Source of the DNA: an uncultured Prevotella sp.
GTDB lineage: Bacteria > Bacteroidota > Bacteroidia > Bacteroidales > Bacteroidaceae
Direction: 5' to 3'
DNA: 64,000 nucleotides
Assembly: GCA_900551055.1 (NCBI GenBank)
Contig: URUK01000007.1
Span: 1-64,000 of the forward strand
The translations under genes were made by a program, and so were the position numbers. Below are positions 7,947 to 15,955 of this stretch, in pieces (position 1 is the stretch's first letter; each line of letters starts with the position of its first letter). The notes under the pieces were generated by a model. The model saw nothing but the letters and a program-made list of their open reading frames with translations. It was not told the origin of the DNA and searched no databases.

Positions 7947-9023
7947 TTATTTCACTATTACTTTGCAGCTTTCCGGCTGCTTGCCGCCGCGCACTGTCAC
8001 AACGTTCAAGCCCTGACTGAGCCTTGACGCGCTTATGTTTACAGTCTTTTGTCCGGCAGGAACCTTTTTCTCCCATACCGTTTGACCGGCTGAATTAACT
8101 ACTACCACATTGCGCTCAACGTTGCTGTCGCCGTCAAGTTCAACCGTAAAGCTGCCTCCACGGTCCTGCATCCGCGGCCTAACGCTCATCCCTTTTATCG
8201 GAGCGCCTACCTTTTGGACGCTTGAAGTCTCGCGGTTTATTCTGTAAAAAAACAAGTATTGAGAATAATCATCATCTTGGGTGGTCTTACTATAAGCATC
8301 TACGCACAGGTAATATTTCCCATTAATTTTAATAATTTCCAAGGACTCATTGTAATAGTCCAGTCCATCCTGTGTGTCAAAGTCGATTCTTTGTAGCTCA
8401 GTGCCAGTAACAGTCATTATCTTGAAGCCCACAAGCTGTGGAGTGTACCATGTTTCAATATAGTCAATGGCAACATCGCCGTCTTGGTCTCTTTCTTCTT
8501 TGCTTTGCGAATATTCGTATATGGGCTGTAAATATTCATATTCTTCATCGTCATTGAACAGTGTTTGGGTAATGTAAAAATAGTTGGAGGTATATAAATC
8601 TGCGTCGTCACAGTCAATAAAATCCATACTTATAGCAGGAGTGTCCCAGTTCAAATCTTCACGTGTCTTAGACCATTCTCCAGTGCAGCTCCATAATTCC
8701 GTGTCGTCAGGATATATTATGTGTATCCATCCGCGCTGGTCAATTATTTTGTATTCCATCCCATTCTCAACCTGCGGTAGCTTAAAACTGTGTACGGGAG
8801 TAAACTCTTCGTCATATAAAGTTATGTCGAGGGTTTCCGCATCGGGTTTGTAAAAATTTCCGGAGTGAATGGAGATATATGTTTTCCCATCTGTTGTAAA
8901 CGTGCTTGGCAAAAAACTTAATCCCTCATTGATTGTGATTTTTGCGGCGTTGCCGTCCACTCCCTGCGCCATTCCGCTTGTACATGCGGCAAGCATACAT
9001 GCTAAAAGTACTGTTTTCTTCAT
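7947..9023 (-). CDS. Secreted protein with T9SS type A-like C-terminal sorting domain
   Basis: 358 residues. A signal peptide ends SGMAQGVDG. The central 250 residues are beta-rich and acidic with no family I recognise (repeated Tyr/Asp-rich strands such as YISIHSGNFYKPDAETLDITLYDEEF). The last 75 residues resemble a type IX secretion C-terminal domain: a beta-sandwich of RNVVVVNSAGQTVWEKKVPAGQKTVNIS, then SRLSQGLNVVTVRGGKQPESCKVIVK, with the usual GLN/YxVxV and terminal KVIVK pattern. It is therefore predicted to cross the outer membrane by T9SS and be anchored or released. Function unknown. Its 5' flank carries a 22-bp array. Confidence 0.75.
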   Translation of the reverse strand: MKKTVLLACMLAACTSGMAQGVDGNAAKITINEGLSFLPSTFTTDGKTYISIHSGNFYKPDAETLDITLYDEEFTPVHSFKLPQVENGMEYKIIDQRGWIHIIYPDDTELWSCTGEWSKTREDLNWDTPAISMDFIDCDDADLYTSNYFYITQTLFNDDEEYEYLQPIYEYSQSKEERDQDGDVAIDYIETWYTPQLVGFKIMTVTGTELQRIDFDTQDGLDYYNESLEIIKINGKYYLCVDAYSKTTQDDDYSQYLFFYRINRETSSVQKVGAPIKGMSVRPRMQDRGGSFTVELDGDSNVERNVVVVNSAGQTVWEKKVPAGQKTVNISASRLSQGLNVVTVRGGKQPESCKVIVK

Positions 9024-9453
9024 TCTTTTTTTATTGTTTTATTGTTAGTTGATTTGCTTGTGTAGGACTGCTGCCTGTCTGTAAACTATTGGTTTACAGA
9101 CAGGTAGGTGCAGCCAAGGCAAGATTTTAGTCATAGCGCGAAGGTAATGAAAAAACTGTTAAAACTTTCGTTTTGTCATATAAAAATGCTGATAATAAAG
9201 CATAGTGTCGCAGGTTATTATACACTTTCGGCAAAAAATGTTGTTCTTACCGGCAAAAAGAGTTCTTCTTTCGTGTTGGTTAATGTCCGTCAACAGTTCA
9301 GGTGTACAGTATGTAATTTGCCAATGACAAAGATCGGAAATCCCAATTACAGCTAATTGGCAACATGTAATCAAGCTTCCTCCATTCGGAATGGGTTGGG
9401 AGTGTATCTGTTGAGGCCGGGGTGGGTGTTTGGTTCAACTATGATTGCTTTGC

Positions 9454-9534
9454 AAAAGGCCGTCTTCCGCCTTGTGAAAGGCGGCCTTTTAGCCGCCAAA
9501 ATGCCACCTTTTGCGTTGCAAAAGGTGGCATTTT
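9454..9534. repeat. 22-bp-period array B (4 units)
   Basis: Cores at 9454, 9476, 9498 and 9520. Units 3 and 4 (AAAATGCCACCTTTT and AAAAGGTGGCATTTT) are exact reverse complements separated by 7 bp. A degenerate fifth unit may follow at 9542. Region 9024-9613 holds no gene I can support; 9416-9432 is a fragment resembling the CCCACCCC repeat family. Confidence 0.85.
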
Positions 9535-9613
9535 GGATTGTAAGCAGACGTTGCCTGTTTGCTTACAATATAAAAATTGAGAAGTAACTGTGGACGGACG
9601 TTGTAAGCAAAAG

Positions 9614-10075
9614 TCAGCGTTTTGCTTTGAAAAAATCTTGCATCAGATGGCGGCAGTCGTCTTCGAGCACGCCCGGCGTTACCGTTGCCTTGGGGTGGAG
9701 GGCGTCGGGGGCGAAGCGTGTGAAGCCCCGTTTCTCGTCCGGCGCACCGTAGACAACGCGCCGCAGCTGCGCCCAGCCTATGGCTCCGGCGCACATCACG
9801 CACGGCTCTACGGTCACGTAGAGTGTGCATCCGTCAAGGTATTTGCCGCCGAGGGCGTTCGCCGCCGCCGTGATGGCCTGCATCTCGGCGTGTGCGGTGA
9901 CGTCGTTAAGCGTCTCGGTAAGGTTGTGGGCGCGCGCTATCACCCTGCCGTTGCAAGTTATCACCGCGCCTATGGGCACTTCGCCGGCCTCGCGCGCCGC
10001 CTCGGCTTCGGCCAAAGCCTTGCGCATCATCTGCTCGTCGGTTTTCCGCTGGTTGTCTTCCTGTAAGTTTTCCAT
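9614..10075 (-). CDS. tadA: tRNA adenosine(34) deaminase
   Basis: 153 residues, normal for TadA. It converts A34 to inosine in the tRNA-Arg(ACG) wobble position. The zinc/catalytic motifs are TAHAEMQAI (HAE, catalytic Glu) and TVEPCVMCAGAI (PCxxC). EVPIGAVI near residue 35 and the family start RKALAEAEAAREAGEVP are also visible. The first residues (MENLQEDNQRKTDEQ) are a short hydrophilic extension, so a start a few codons further in is possible. A -7-like TACTTTTGC box lies at 10091-10099 on the minus strand. A guanine deaminase-type cytidine deaminase is a less likely alternative. Confidence 0.9.
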   Translation of the reverse strand: MENLQEDNQRKTDEQMMRKALAEAEAAREAGEVPIGAVITCNGRVIARAHNLTETLNDVTAHAEMQAITAAANALGGKYLDGCTLYVTVEPCVMCAGAIGWAQLRRVVYGAPDEKRGFTRFAPDALHPKATVTPGVLEDDCRHLMQDFFKAKR

Positions 10076-10167
10076 ATATGTGTTTTTGCTGCAAAAGTAA
10101 CCATTTTAGCCGCAAACTGTGGCCGTATGTTGCGGAAATATTGTATTTTTGCCATTGAAAAGAATTT

Positions 10168-10305
10168 AGAGAATTAAGAGAAGTTACAGAAGTTAAAGCC
10201 ATCACCATGTGTGGCTGGCTTTGTATGACATCCTGCAAGGCATTCGGCTCTTAACTTCTTAGCTCGCGAAGCGTGCGATAACTTCTTTTACTTCTATAAC
10301 TTCTA
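10168..10305. repeat. Degenerate inverted repeat, GAAGTTAAAG family
   Basis: Left words AGAAGTTACAGAAGTTAAAGCC (about 10179-10200) face right words TTAACTTCTT and ACTTCTATAACTTCT (10250-10305). The right part contains AGCTCGCGAAGCGTGCGA, a decayed version of the nested palindrome in the 488-644 element. It ends 15 bp before the yraN start. Confidence 0.6.
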
Positions 10306-10319
10306 AAAATAAAAAAGCA

Positions 10320-10688
10320 ATGGCCGAACACAACGACACGGGGCGGTGGGGCGAGCGGAAGGCCGCCGAATACCTGGAGCGCAAGGGCTACCGCATACTC
10401 TGGAAGGACTGGCGCGACGGGCACCGCGACATAGACATCGTTGCCGTTGACGCCGACCAACTTGTCGTTGTCGAGGTGAAGACGCGCCGCAGCGGCAGCT
10501 TCATGCCGCCCGAACTGGCCGTTGACGCGCGCAAGATGCGCAACTTGGCCATCGCGGCGACAAAGTTTGCCGCCATGTACCGCATCGATTTTCCGCTGCG
10601 TTTCGACATTGTGGCCGTTACGGGGACGACTGATGCCGACTTCACCATTAACCATATAGAGGACGCTTTCACACCGATGCAATACTGA
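10320..10688 (+). CDS. YraN/UPF0102 family endonuclease-like protein
   Basis: 122 residues, the usual length. The N-terminus GRWGERKAAEYLERKGYRIL, then DWRDGHRDIDIVAVD and LVVVEVKTRRSGSF, form the family signature. It has a PD-(D/E)XK-type arrangement with D in RDIDIVAVD and ExK in VEVKTR, predicting an archaeal Holliday-junction-resolvase-like fold. No activity has been firmly established for the family. birA starts one base after its stop, so the two are probably one operon. ATG start; no Shine-Dalgarno. Confidence 0.9.
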   Translation: MAEHNDTGRWGERKAAEYLERKGYRILWKDWRDGHRDIDIVAVDADQLVVVEVKTRRSGSFMPPELAVDARKMRNLAIAATKFAAMYRIDFPLRFDIVAVTGTTDADFTINHIEDAFTPMQY

Positions 10689-10689
10689 A

Positions 10690-11472
10690 ATGGCTGAAGA
10701 CGTTGTTATGATAAAGGTCGGCGAGACCGACTCCACCAACCGCCTGCTGCGCGACTACCGCGGAGAGGAAGGACGGCTGATGACCGTTGCCGTTGCCGAT
10801 TATCAGACGGCGGGGCGAGGGCAGGGGCGTAGCACGTGGGAAAGTGCGCCGGGGCAAAACCTGCTTTTCAGCGTAAAGGTTTGCCCGAAAGGGCTGGCCG
10901 CACGCCGACAGTTCGTCATGCTTGAGGCCGGAGCACTGGCCGTGCGCGACGCTCTCAGGCATTACGCCGACGGTTTTACCGTGAAATGGCCGAACGACGT
11001 GTATTGGCGTGACATGAAAATCAGCGGAACGCTGTCAGAATGCACCGTAGCCAAAGGGCTTGTGAGCGGCTGCATACTCGGCATAGGCATAAATGTGAAC
11101 CAGCAGGAGTTTACCGGCGGCGCGCCAAATCCTGTTTCATTGGCCGGCATATTGGGGCGCGAGGTAAGCCGCGACGAGCTTCTCGGCCTGTTCATCGACG
11201 GATTCAGAGGCAGTCTCGGCATGATTGACGCAGGGCGTTACGACGAGATACACGCCCGTTACGCCGCTTCGCTTTACCGCCGCGAAGGCTTTTATGCCTA
11301 CCGTGATGCCACGGGCGGGTTCATGGCCGCTATCGAACGAGTGGAGCCTGACGGCCGTTTCGTGCTGCGCCGGGCGGACGGAAGCGAGAGCGGTTATCTG
11401 TTTAAGGAAGTGGAATGTGTATTACCCACCCCAGCCCTCCCGAAGGGAGGGGGCTTGGTTAGCCACAATTAA
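10690..11472 (+). CDS. birA: Biotin-[acetyl-CoA-carboxylase] ligase (no DNA-binding domain)
   Basis: 260 residues. It adenylates biotin and transfers it to the carboxyl-carrier protein of biotin-dependent carboxylases. Motifs: ETDSTNRLL at the start, TAGRGQGRSTWES (biotinyl-AMP loop), VKWPNDVYW (catalytic Lys) and GCILGIGINVNQ. There is no N-terminal helix-turn-helix, so it should not act as a repressor as in E. coli. Oddity: the last 16 or so residues (LPTPALPKGGGLVSHN) are encoded by the left arm of the inverted repeat at 11424-11456, so the native C-terminus has been extended or replaced by repeat DNA. It follows yraN with a 1-bp gap and precedes pyrH. Confidence 0.92.
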   Translation: MAEDVVMIKVGETDSTNRLLRDYRGEEGRLMTVAVADYQTAGRGQGRSTWESAPGQNLLFSVKVCPKGLAARRQFVMLEAGALAVRDALRHYADGFTVKWPNDVYWRDMKISGTLSECTVAKGLVSGCILGIGINVNQQEFTGGAPNPVSLAGILGREVSRDELLGLFIDGFRGSLGMIDAGRYDEIHARYAASLYRREGFYAYRDATGGFMAAIERVEPDGRFVLRRADGSESGYLFKEVECVLPTPALPKGGGLVSHN

Positions 11473-11562
11473 TACATATAATAATAACACGAAACGCAAT
11501 AACTTAATCCCATTCCAACAGCAGTATCTAAGCTCCCTCCCCTCGGGAGGGTTGGGGTGGGT
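11424..11562. repeat. Inverted repeat, CCCACCCCAGCCCTCCC family
   Basis: Left arm 11424-11456 and right arm 11530-11562 are reverse complements with 3 mismatches in 33. The left arm lies inside the 3' end of birA; the right arm ends 16 bp before pyrH. Single-arm relatives occur at 54022-54054 and 57693-57720. Confidence 0.85.
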
Positions 11563-11578
11563 GTCAAATACACTTGTT

Positions 11579-12289
11579 ATGGCAAAGTACAAACGTATCT
11601 TATTGAAGCTCAGCGGCGAGAGCCTGATGGGCAACCAGCACTTCGGCATCGACCCGGAGCGGCTTAACGACTATGCACGCCAGATAAAAGAAGTGCATGA
11701 AATGGGCGTGCAGATAGGTATAGTAATCGGCGGCGGCAACATATTCCGCGGCCTTAGCGGCGCAGGAAAAGGTTTCGACCGCGTAAAAGGCGACCAGATG
11801 GGCATGTGCGCCACGGTAATCAACTCGCTCGCCCTTAGTTCGGCGCTCGGCGCAATGGGCGTAAAGAACAAGGTGCTCACGGCAATACGCATGGAGCCTA
11901 TCGGCGAGTTTTACAGCAAGTGGAAAGCCATCGAGGCGATGGAGGCCGGATATGTGTGCATATTCAGCGCCGGAACAGGCTCGCCTTACTTCACAACCGA
12001 CACGGGAAGCTCGCTGCGCGGCATCGAGATTGAGGCCGACGTGATGCTTAAGGGCACGCGCGTTGACGGCATATATACCGCCGACCCGGAGAAAGACCCC
12101 ACGGCAACGAAGTTCAGCGACATAACTTACGACGAGATTTACACGCGCGGACTGAAGGTGATGGACCTCACGGCTACCACCATGTGCAAGGAGAACAACC
12201 TGCCTATTTACGTGTTCAACATGGACGTTGTGGGCAACCTGAAGCGTGTTATGGACGGTGAGGACATAGGAACGCTGGTACATAACTGA
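11579..12289 (+). CDS. pyrH: UMP kinase
   Basis: 236 residues from the ATG at 11579, which begins MAKYKRILLKLSGESLMG, the standard start of bacterial UMP kinase; the open frame extends upstream only through repeat DNA. It phosphorylates UMP to UDP in pyrimidine synthesis as a cytosolic hexamer of the amino-acid-kinase fold. Motifs: KLSGESL, IGIVIGGGNIFRG, GMCATVINSLAL, SAGTGSPYFTTDTGSSLRGIEI and KGTRVDGIYTADP. It is followed by an inverted repeat and a strong hairpin before the convergent lysO pair. Confidence 0.97.
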   Translation: MAKYKRILLKLSGESLMGNQHFGIDPERLNDYARQIKEVHEMGVQIGIVIGGGNIFRGLSGAGKGFDRVKGDQMGMCATVINSLALSSALGAMGVKNKVLTAIRMEPIGEFYSKWKAIEAMEAGYVCIFSAGTGSPYFTTDTGSSLRGIEIEADVMLKGTRVDGIYTADPEKDPTATKFSDITYDEIYTRGLKVMDLTATTMCKENNLPIYVFNMDVVGNLKRVMDGEDIGTLVHN

Positions 12290-12291
12290 AT

Positions 12292-12383
12292 AAATTAAGA
12301 ATTAAGAGTTAAGAATTAAGAAAACAACCTGTGCCAATTAGCAAAGCATTTTTTCTTAATTCTTAACTCTTAATTCTTAATTT
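12292..12383. repeat. Perfect 33-bp inverted repeat, AATTAAG family
   Basis: 12292-12324 is the exact reverse complement of 12351-12383, loop 26 nt. It lies 3 bp after the pyrH stop. Confidence 0.9.
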
Positions 12384-12415
12384 TTCATTCTTTTGCCACG
12401 CAAAAGAATGAAAAA
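12381..12415. terminator. Bidirectional terminator between pyrH and the lysO pair
   Basis: TTTTTCATTCTTTTGC (12381-12396) pairs perfectly with 12400-12415 across a 3-nt loop, giving A and T runs on either strand, 2 bp from the minus-strand stop. Confidence 0.7.
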
Positions 12416-12417
12416 GC

Positions 12418-13044
12418 TTACATTCCGCAGAACAGGCTGACGAGCAATGGGACTGACATTTCGAGTATTATACCGTGAAGTATGGCCGCCGGTACCATCT
12501 CCTTGCCTGAATAACGGCTGATAGACGGCAGCATGACATCCATCGAATTGATGCCGGCAGCCGATATGGGGGCGAACTTTCCGAACACTTTTGCGAATAC
12601 AGGTGCGCCAAGCAGCGAGATTATTTCGCGCACAATGTTGGCCAGCAGGGCCAGTGTGCCAAGCTCGGTGGCAATCTGTACGCCGGCCGACGCACCTTTC
12701 AGTTCGGTTATGAGCACTGACGACAGCGAGTAGTAGGCGAAGCCGCTGCCCACCGCGAGACAGTCGGCCGCTCCCCAACGTGTGATGAACAGGCTGGCTG
12801 CGAGCGAGAATAGCAGCGTTCCGGCGATGGTAGACAACGGCAGGACGAACATCTTTGGCGACAGGCTGCGCAGCATTTCTTTCAGCCGGTCGTTAGAGCC
12901 TATGCTTATGCCTACCTGCAACACAAGGGCGTAAAGGATGTATATCGGAGCGTCGTGGGGCAGCAGTCCTTTAGGCAAAAGGCCTCCCAGTCCGAGTGTT
13001 ATGCCGAGGCTGAACGCCGCGATAACGGTAAGGCAGTCTTTCAT
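12418..13044 (-). CDS. LysO-family lysine exporter, C-terminal half
   Basis: 208 residues, hydrophobic, with about five or six predicted membrane segments. It corresponds to the C-terminal part of the lysine exporter LysO/YbjE (DUF340): SLGITLGLGGLLPKG, GSGFAYYSLSSVLITE and GINSMDVMLPSISRYSGKEMV are characteristic. In E. coli one roughly 300-residue protein does the job; here it is split, and the start overlaps the stop of the upstream half by 4 bp (ATGA), so the halves should be made together and assemble into one inner-membrane lysine exporter. The split form is common in Bacteroidetes. Substrate is assigned by family only. Confidence 0.85.
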   Translation of the reverse strand: MKDCLTVIAAFSLGITLGLGGLLPKGLLPHDAPIYILYALVLQVGISIGSNDRLKEMLRSLSPKMFVLPLSTIAGTLLFSLAASLFITRWGAADCLAVGSGFAYYSLSSVLITELKGASAGVQIATELGTLALLANIVREIISLLGAPVFAKVFGKFAPISAAGINSMDVMLPSISRYSGKEMVPAAILHGIILEMSVPLLVSLFCGM

Positions 13045-13325
13045 TCACCACCTCCTTTCCTCTTTTTCGACATCATGCGGTAGGCGATGTACGACGTCAC
13101 AATGCTTCCGGTCACGCCTGCCACGGCGAGGATGGCCGCGTGTGCGCCGTATTTTCCGAGGTTGTTTACAAGGCTGCTGTTGCTTCCTATGGTTATGCCG
13201 AACACGAAAAGCATCAGCAGGACGGTGGCGGATACACTTTTTTCGGTCTTCTTAACGAGGCTGGCATGGCGCAAGACGTAGCCCAAGGCTATGCCGCCAG
13301 CCAGCAATATCAGTACTTTGAACAT
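13041..13325 (-). CDS. LysO-family transporter, N-terminal half
   Basis: 94 residues from the ATG at 13325 (MFKVLILLAGGIALGYVLRH), which begins directly with the first membrane helix; an in-frame ATG 33 bp upstream would add 11 residues. It has three hydrophobic segments with TVLLMLFVFGITIGSN, the typical LysO N-terminal motif, and a basic tail (RMMSKKRKGGGE). Its TGA overlaps the start of the C-terminal half (ATGA). Known role of the fused family: lysine and thialysine export across the inner membrane. Confidence 0.82.
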   Translation of the reverse strand: MFKVLILLAGGIALGYVLRHASLVKKTEKSVSATVLLMLFVFGITIGSNSSLVNNLGKYGAHAAILAVAGVTGSIVTSYIAYRMMSKKRKGGGE

Positions 13326-13811
13326 GGCTGCTTCTTGTTTTTTGTTATACAAAATCATGCTTCATGCCCTGTTGGCGATGCGGTGAAGGCGCGCAAATGC
13401 CCCTCACGCACCGTTTACGGAGCGTGGCAATGTATGCCGGCAATGCGCCAGACTGTGCGGAAAAAATGTGGTGTGGATTTGCTGCTTAGATGAAACCACT
13501 GAACCAGTGCACATGGACCACAAGGCAGGCGTGCATCCGGCAGGATGGCCGTCGCAGCGTCATGTTCGTGTTATGTGCAGCAGCTGTTGTCATGTATATT
13601 TGTAGCTCGGTTGTTTTTGCGGCTGCAAAGGTACTAAAAAAGAATGATATTAAAGAATAAAAATGCAGTTTTTATTCCTGCGTGTTTGTTCGTGGGCGTT
13701 TGTATGGCGTAAAGAAGCCATGCGGTTTGTCTGGTAAACGTTGCCGGTAGGCAATCATTCAGGGGACTGCAGGCAGGCCGATGCAGTCAGGGAAATATGT
13801 GGCGGCTGTCC

Positions 13812-13914
13812 CGTTTGCCGCCTTTTAGATTTCAAATGACCGTGTTTTGGTTTGCAAAAGACCGTCTTTTGCATTCCCAAAGGCCATGTTTTGCATTGTA
13901 AAAGACGGCCTTTT
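13812..13914. repeat. 22-bp-period array C (5 units)
   Basis: Cores at 13812 (degenerate), 13834, 13856, 13878 and 13900, the last three being AAAAGACCGTCTTTT, CAAAGGCCATGTTTT and AAAAGACGGCCTTTT. The rest of 13326-14061 has no gene I can support. Confidence 0.85.
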
Positions 13915-13995
13915 GCAACATGTTGGTTATCAGTGTGTTATGAAGGCGGTTACCGGGCGTAATATGTGTGGCCGCTTTTCGGAGGTAAAACGGCT

Positions 13996-14031
13996 GCGCG
14001 CCGGCTCTGCATGGTGCATGAGCCGGCGCGC
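13996..14031. terminator. GC-rich 12-bp hairpin 3' of the GH28 gene
   Basis: GCGCGCCGGCTC (13996-14007) pairs perfectly with 14020-14031 across a 12-nt loop, 31 bp beyond the GH28 stop. The T-run lies on the plus-strand side, so its use as the GH28 terminator is uncertain. Confidence 0.5.
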
Positions 14032-14061
14032 GGAGTATGTTTTTTAATGTATTGTGATGCG

Positions 14062-15636
14062 TCAAAGGTCGAGGGTGATGCCCTTCGAGTCAATCTTCTT
14101 GTACGTCTTCCCGTTCACCGTTGCGTTGGTTGAGTTCGTCGCGTTGAACGTGTGTCCTTCGGCGCTTATGCTGACGTTGGTGAGCTTCACGCCGTCTGTG
14201 TTGTTCACCACGATGCCCTCTTTTGCGTTGTTTACTTCAAGGTCGGTTATCTGGACATTCTTTACCGGCATTTCGGGCAGTCCGTTGAAGAAGGCCGCAC
14301 GGCGTGCGCGGCGGCATATAACGTGGTTGATGAATATGTCGCGGAAGCACGGTGTTGTTTCGTCAGCTTTGAATTTTGGTGTGCTTTCCTTGTTCTCGTC
14401 GCCGTCTTCGAGCGATTCAACGGCCGACTTTCCGCCGTAATACAGGTCGAATGTGATGGCGTCAGTCTGTATGTCGAACATCGAGATGTCGCTTATGTGG
14501 ATGCCTTCCACCACGCCGCCGCGTCCCCTCGTGCTCTTGAAACGCAGGCCGACGTCAGTTCCGAGGAATTGGCAGTCGCTTACATATATGTTCTTCACGC
14601 CGCCGCTCATCTCGCTTCCAACCACGAAACCGCCGTGACCCTTGAACACGGTGCACCCGTTCACTATTACGTTTTCGCACGGAATGCCGCGCTTGCGGCC
14701 GTCCTCGTCCTTGCCGCTTTTTATGCAAATGCCGTCGTCCCCGACATCAAACGACGAGTTGACTATCAGCGCGTTCTTGCACGATTCGAGGTCGATGCCG
14801 TCGCCGTTCTGTGCGAATGCCGGGTTTCTTACCTGTACATCCTCAACCAATATGTTCTCGCACATCAGCGGATGGATGTTCCATGCCGGTGAGTTCTGGA
14901 AGATGACGCCCTTCAGCCACACGTTCTTGCAGCCCACGAGGCTTACCATCACGGGGCGCAGGTATTGCTTGATTTCGTTCCATTCAGCCTCGCTGTTTAC
15001 GCCGGTCGGCACGTTCATGTCGGCCATTGTGGAACCTTTTAGTGCGCCTTCTGACGGATACCATATCTTGTCGTTCTGCACAACGCCGCCACGCGAGGTA
15101 AATTCCTTCCATTGTTTAGCCGTCACCTTGTCGCGCTTTACCGGCCTCCAGTATTCTCCGTTGCCGTCGATTACTCCCTGTCCGGTTATCGCCACGTTCA
15201 CAAGGTTAGTTCCCGAGATTGGCGACTGGCAGCGACGGGTGTTCAATCCTTCGAACGACGTGTCGATGATTTTGTACAATGCAGGGTCGGGCGAGAACAG
15301 TATTATCGCGCCTTTTTGCAGGTGAAGGTTGATGTTGTTTTTCAAAACGACAGGCCCGGTGTACCATACGCCCTGCGGAACGATGAGCCGTCCGCCGCCC
15401 ATCTTCTCCAAAGCGTCTATCGCCTTGGCGAAAGCCTCGGTGCAAAGCGACGAGCCGTCACCCTTCGCTCCAAAGTCCTTGAGGTTCACTTTGTTGTTTG
15501 GGAATGTAGGCGCGGTGACCTGTTCCATTTCAAAAGGCAGGTTCTTGTACAGGTGGGCGTACTTTGTCTTTCCGCCATCGGCGTTAGCCCCCACTGCGAG
15601 CAGTGCCGCGAAGGCCAGGGTCAGGATTTTTTTCAT
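14062..15636 (-). CDS. Glycoside hydrolase family 28 (polygalacturonase-like)
   Basis: 524 residues with a signal peptide (MKKILTLAFAALLAVGANA). The fold is a right-handed parallel beta-helix that starts NLKDFGAKGDGSSLCTEAFAKAI. GH28 catalytic blocks are in order: NGDGIDLESC (NxD), VGDDGICIKSG (DD), FKGHGGFVVGSEMSGGVKNI (GHG) and LRFKSTRGRGG (RxK). These enzymes cleave galacturonate linkages in pectin, exo-acting forms being common in gut Bacteroidetes; endo or exo mode cannot be decided here. There is no SusC/D pair or regulator nearby, so it is not in an obvious polysaccharide utilisation locus. About 60 residues before the C-terminus form extra beta strands. Confidence 0.9.
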   Translation of the reverse strand: MKKILTLAFAALLAVGANADGGKTKYAHLYKNLPFEMEQVTAPTFPNNKVNLKDFGAKGDGSSLCTEAFAKAIDALEKMGGGRLIVPQGVWYTGPVVLKNNINLHLQKGAIILFSPDPALYKIIDTSFEGLNTRRCQSPISGTNLVNVAITGQGVIDGNGEYWRPVKRDKVTAKQWKEFTSRGGVVQNDKIWYPSEGALKGSTMADMNVPTGVNSEAEWNEIKQYLRPVMVSLVGCKNVWLKGVIFQNSPAWNIHPLMCENILVEDVQVRNPAFAQNGDGIDLESCKNALIVNSSFDVGDDGICIKSGKDEDGRKRGIPCENVIVNGCTVFKGHGGFVVGSEMSGGVKNIYVSDCQFLGTDVGLRFKSTRGRGGVVEGIHISDISMFDIQTDAITFDLYYGGKSAVESLEDGDENKESTPKFKADETTPCFRDIFINHVICRRARRAAFFNGLPEMPVKNVQITDLEVNNAKEGIVVNNTDGVKLTNVSISAEGHTFNATNSTNATVNGKTYKKIDSKGITLDL

Positions 15637-15678
15637 TTGTCTTGTAAGGTTAGATTAAGTATTCTGCGGTTGCAATTC

Positions 15679-15951
15679 TCACTTCTTTTCCTCGAAATCT
15701 ACGTATTCACCTTCGTTTTTCGAGAATATTTTTCGGTTGGCCTCGTCGGGCGTGCGGCGGTCGATTATAACCTCGTCGTCGTCCGTCCTTCCGCCGTATC
15801 GCTGCCTGCTTGAGCCGTTTCTGCCGGAAGCCGAGTTGAACTTGCGCTTTATGTTGTGCAGCGAGCGGTATATGCGGAATGCCGTGACGCACACAATGAT
15901 GAACGCCACGAATATTATCAGCAGTATTAAATTTATCAGGAAAGCAAACAT
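15679..15951 (-). CDS. DUF4834-type small membrane protein
   Basis: 90 residues: one N-terminal membrane helix (LINLILLIIFVAFIIVCVTAF), then a basic stretch (YRSLHNIKRKFNSASGRNG) and an acidic tail ending EYVDFEEKK. This matches the small DUF4834 proteins of Bacteroidetes, function unknown. It begins 4 bp after the pssA stop, and psd lies upstream of pssA, so an accessory role in phosphatidylethanolamine synthesis at the inner membrane is plausible but is inference. Confidence 0.7.
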   Translation of the reverse strand: MFAFLINLILLIIFVAFIIVCVTAFRIYRSLHNIKRKFNSASGRNGSSRQRYGGRTDDDEVIIDRRTPDEANRKIFSKNEGEYVDFEEKK

Positions 15952-15955
15952 TTGA

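Noticed and set aside
11225..11578. N-terminal extension of UMP kinase overlapping birA
   Set aside because: The added codons overlap birA out of frame and repeat DNA; MAKYKRILLKLSGESL is the family start.
13360..13800. Small RNA or small gene in the long gap after the lysO pair
   Set aside because: No promoter-terminator pair or convincing reading frame found by eye.
14152..14892. 246-codon open frame on the strand opposite the GH28 gene (and similar long antisense frames at 708-1316, 9590-10066 and 29485-30447)
   Set aside because: They mirror strongly supported genes, have low-complexity Val/His/Tyr-rich translations and no homology; typical shadows of codon bias.
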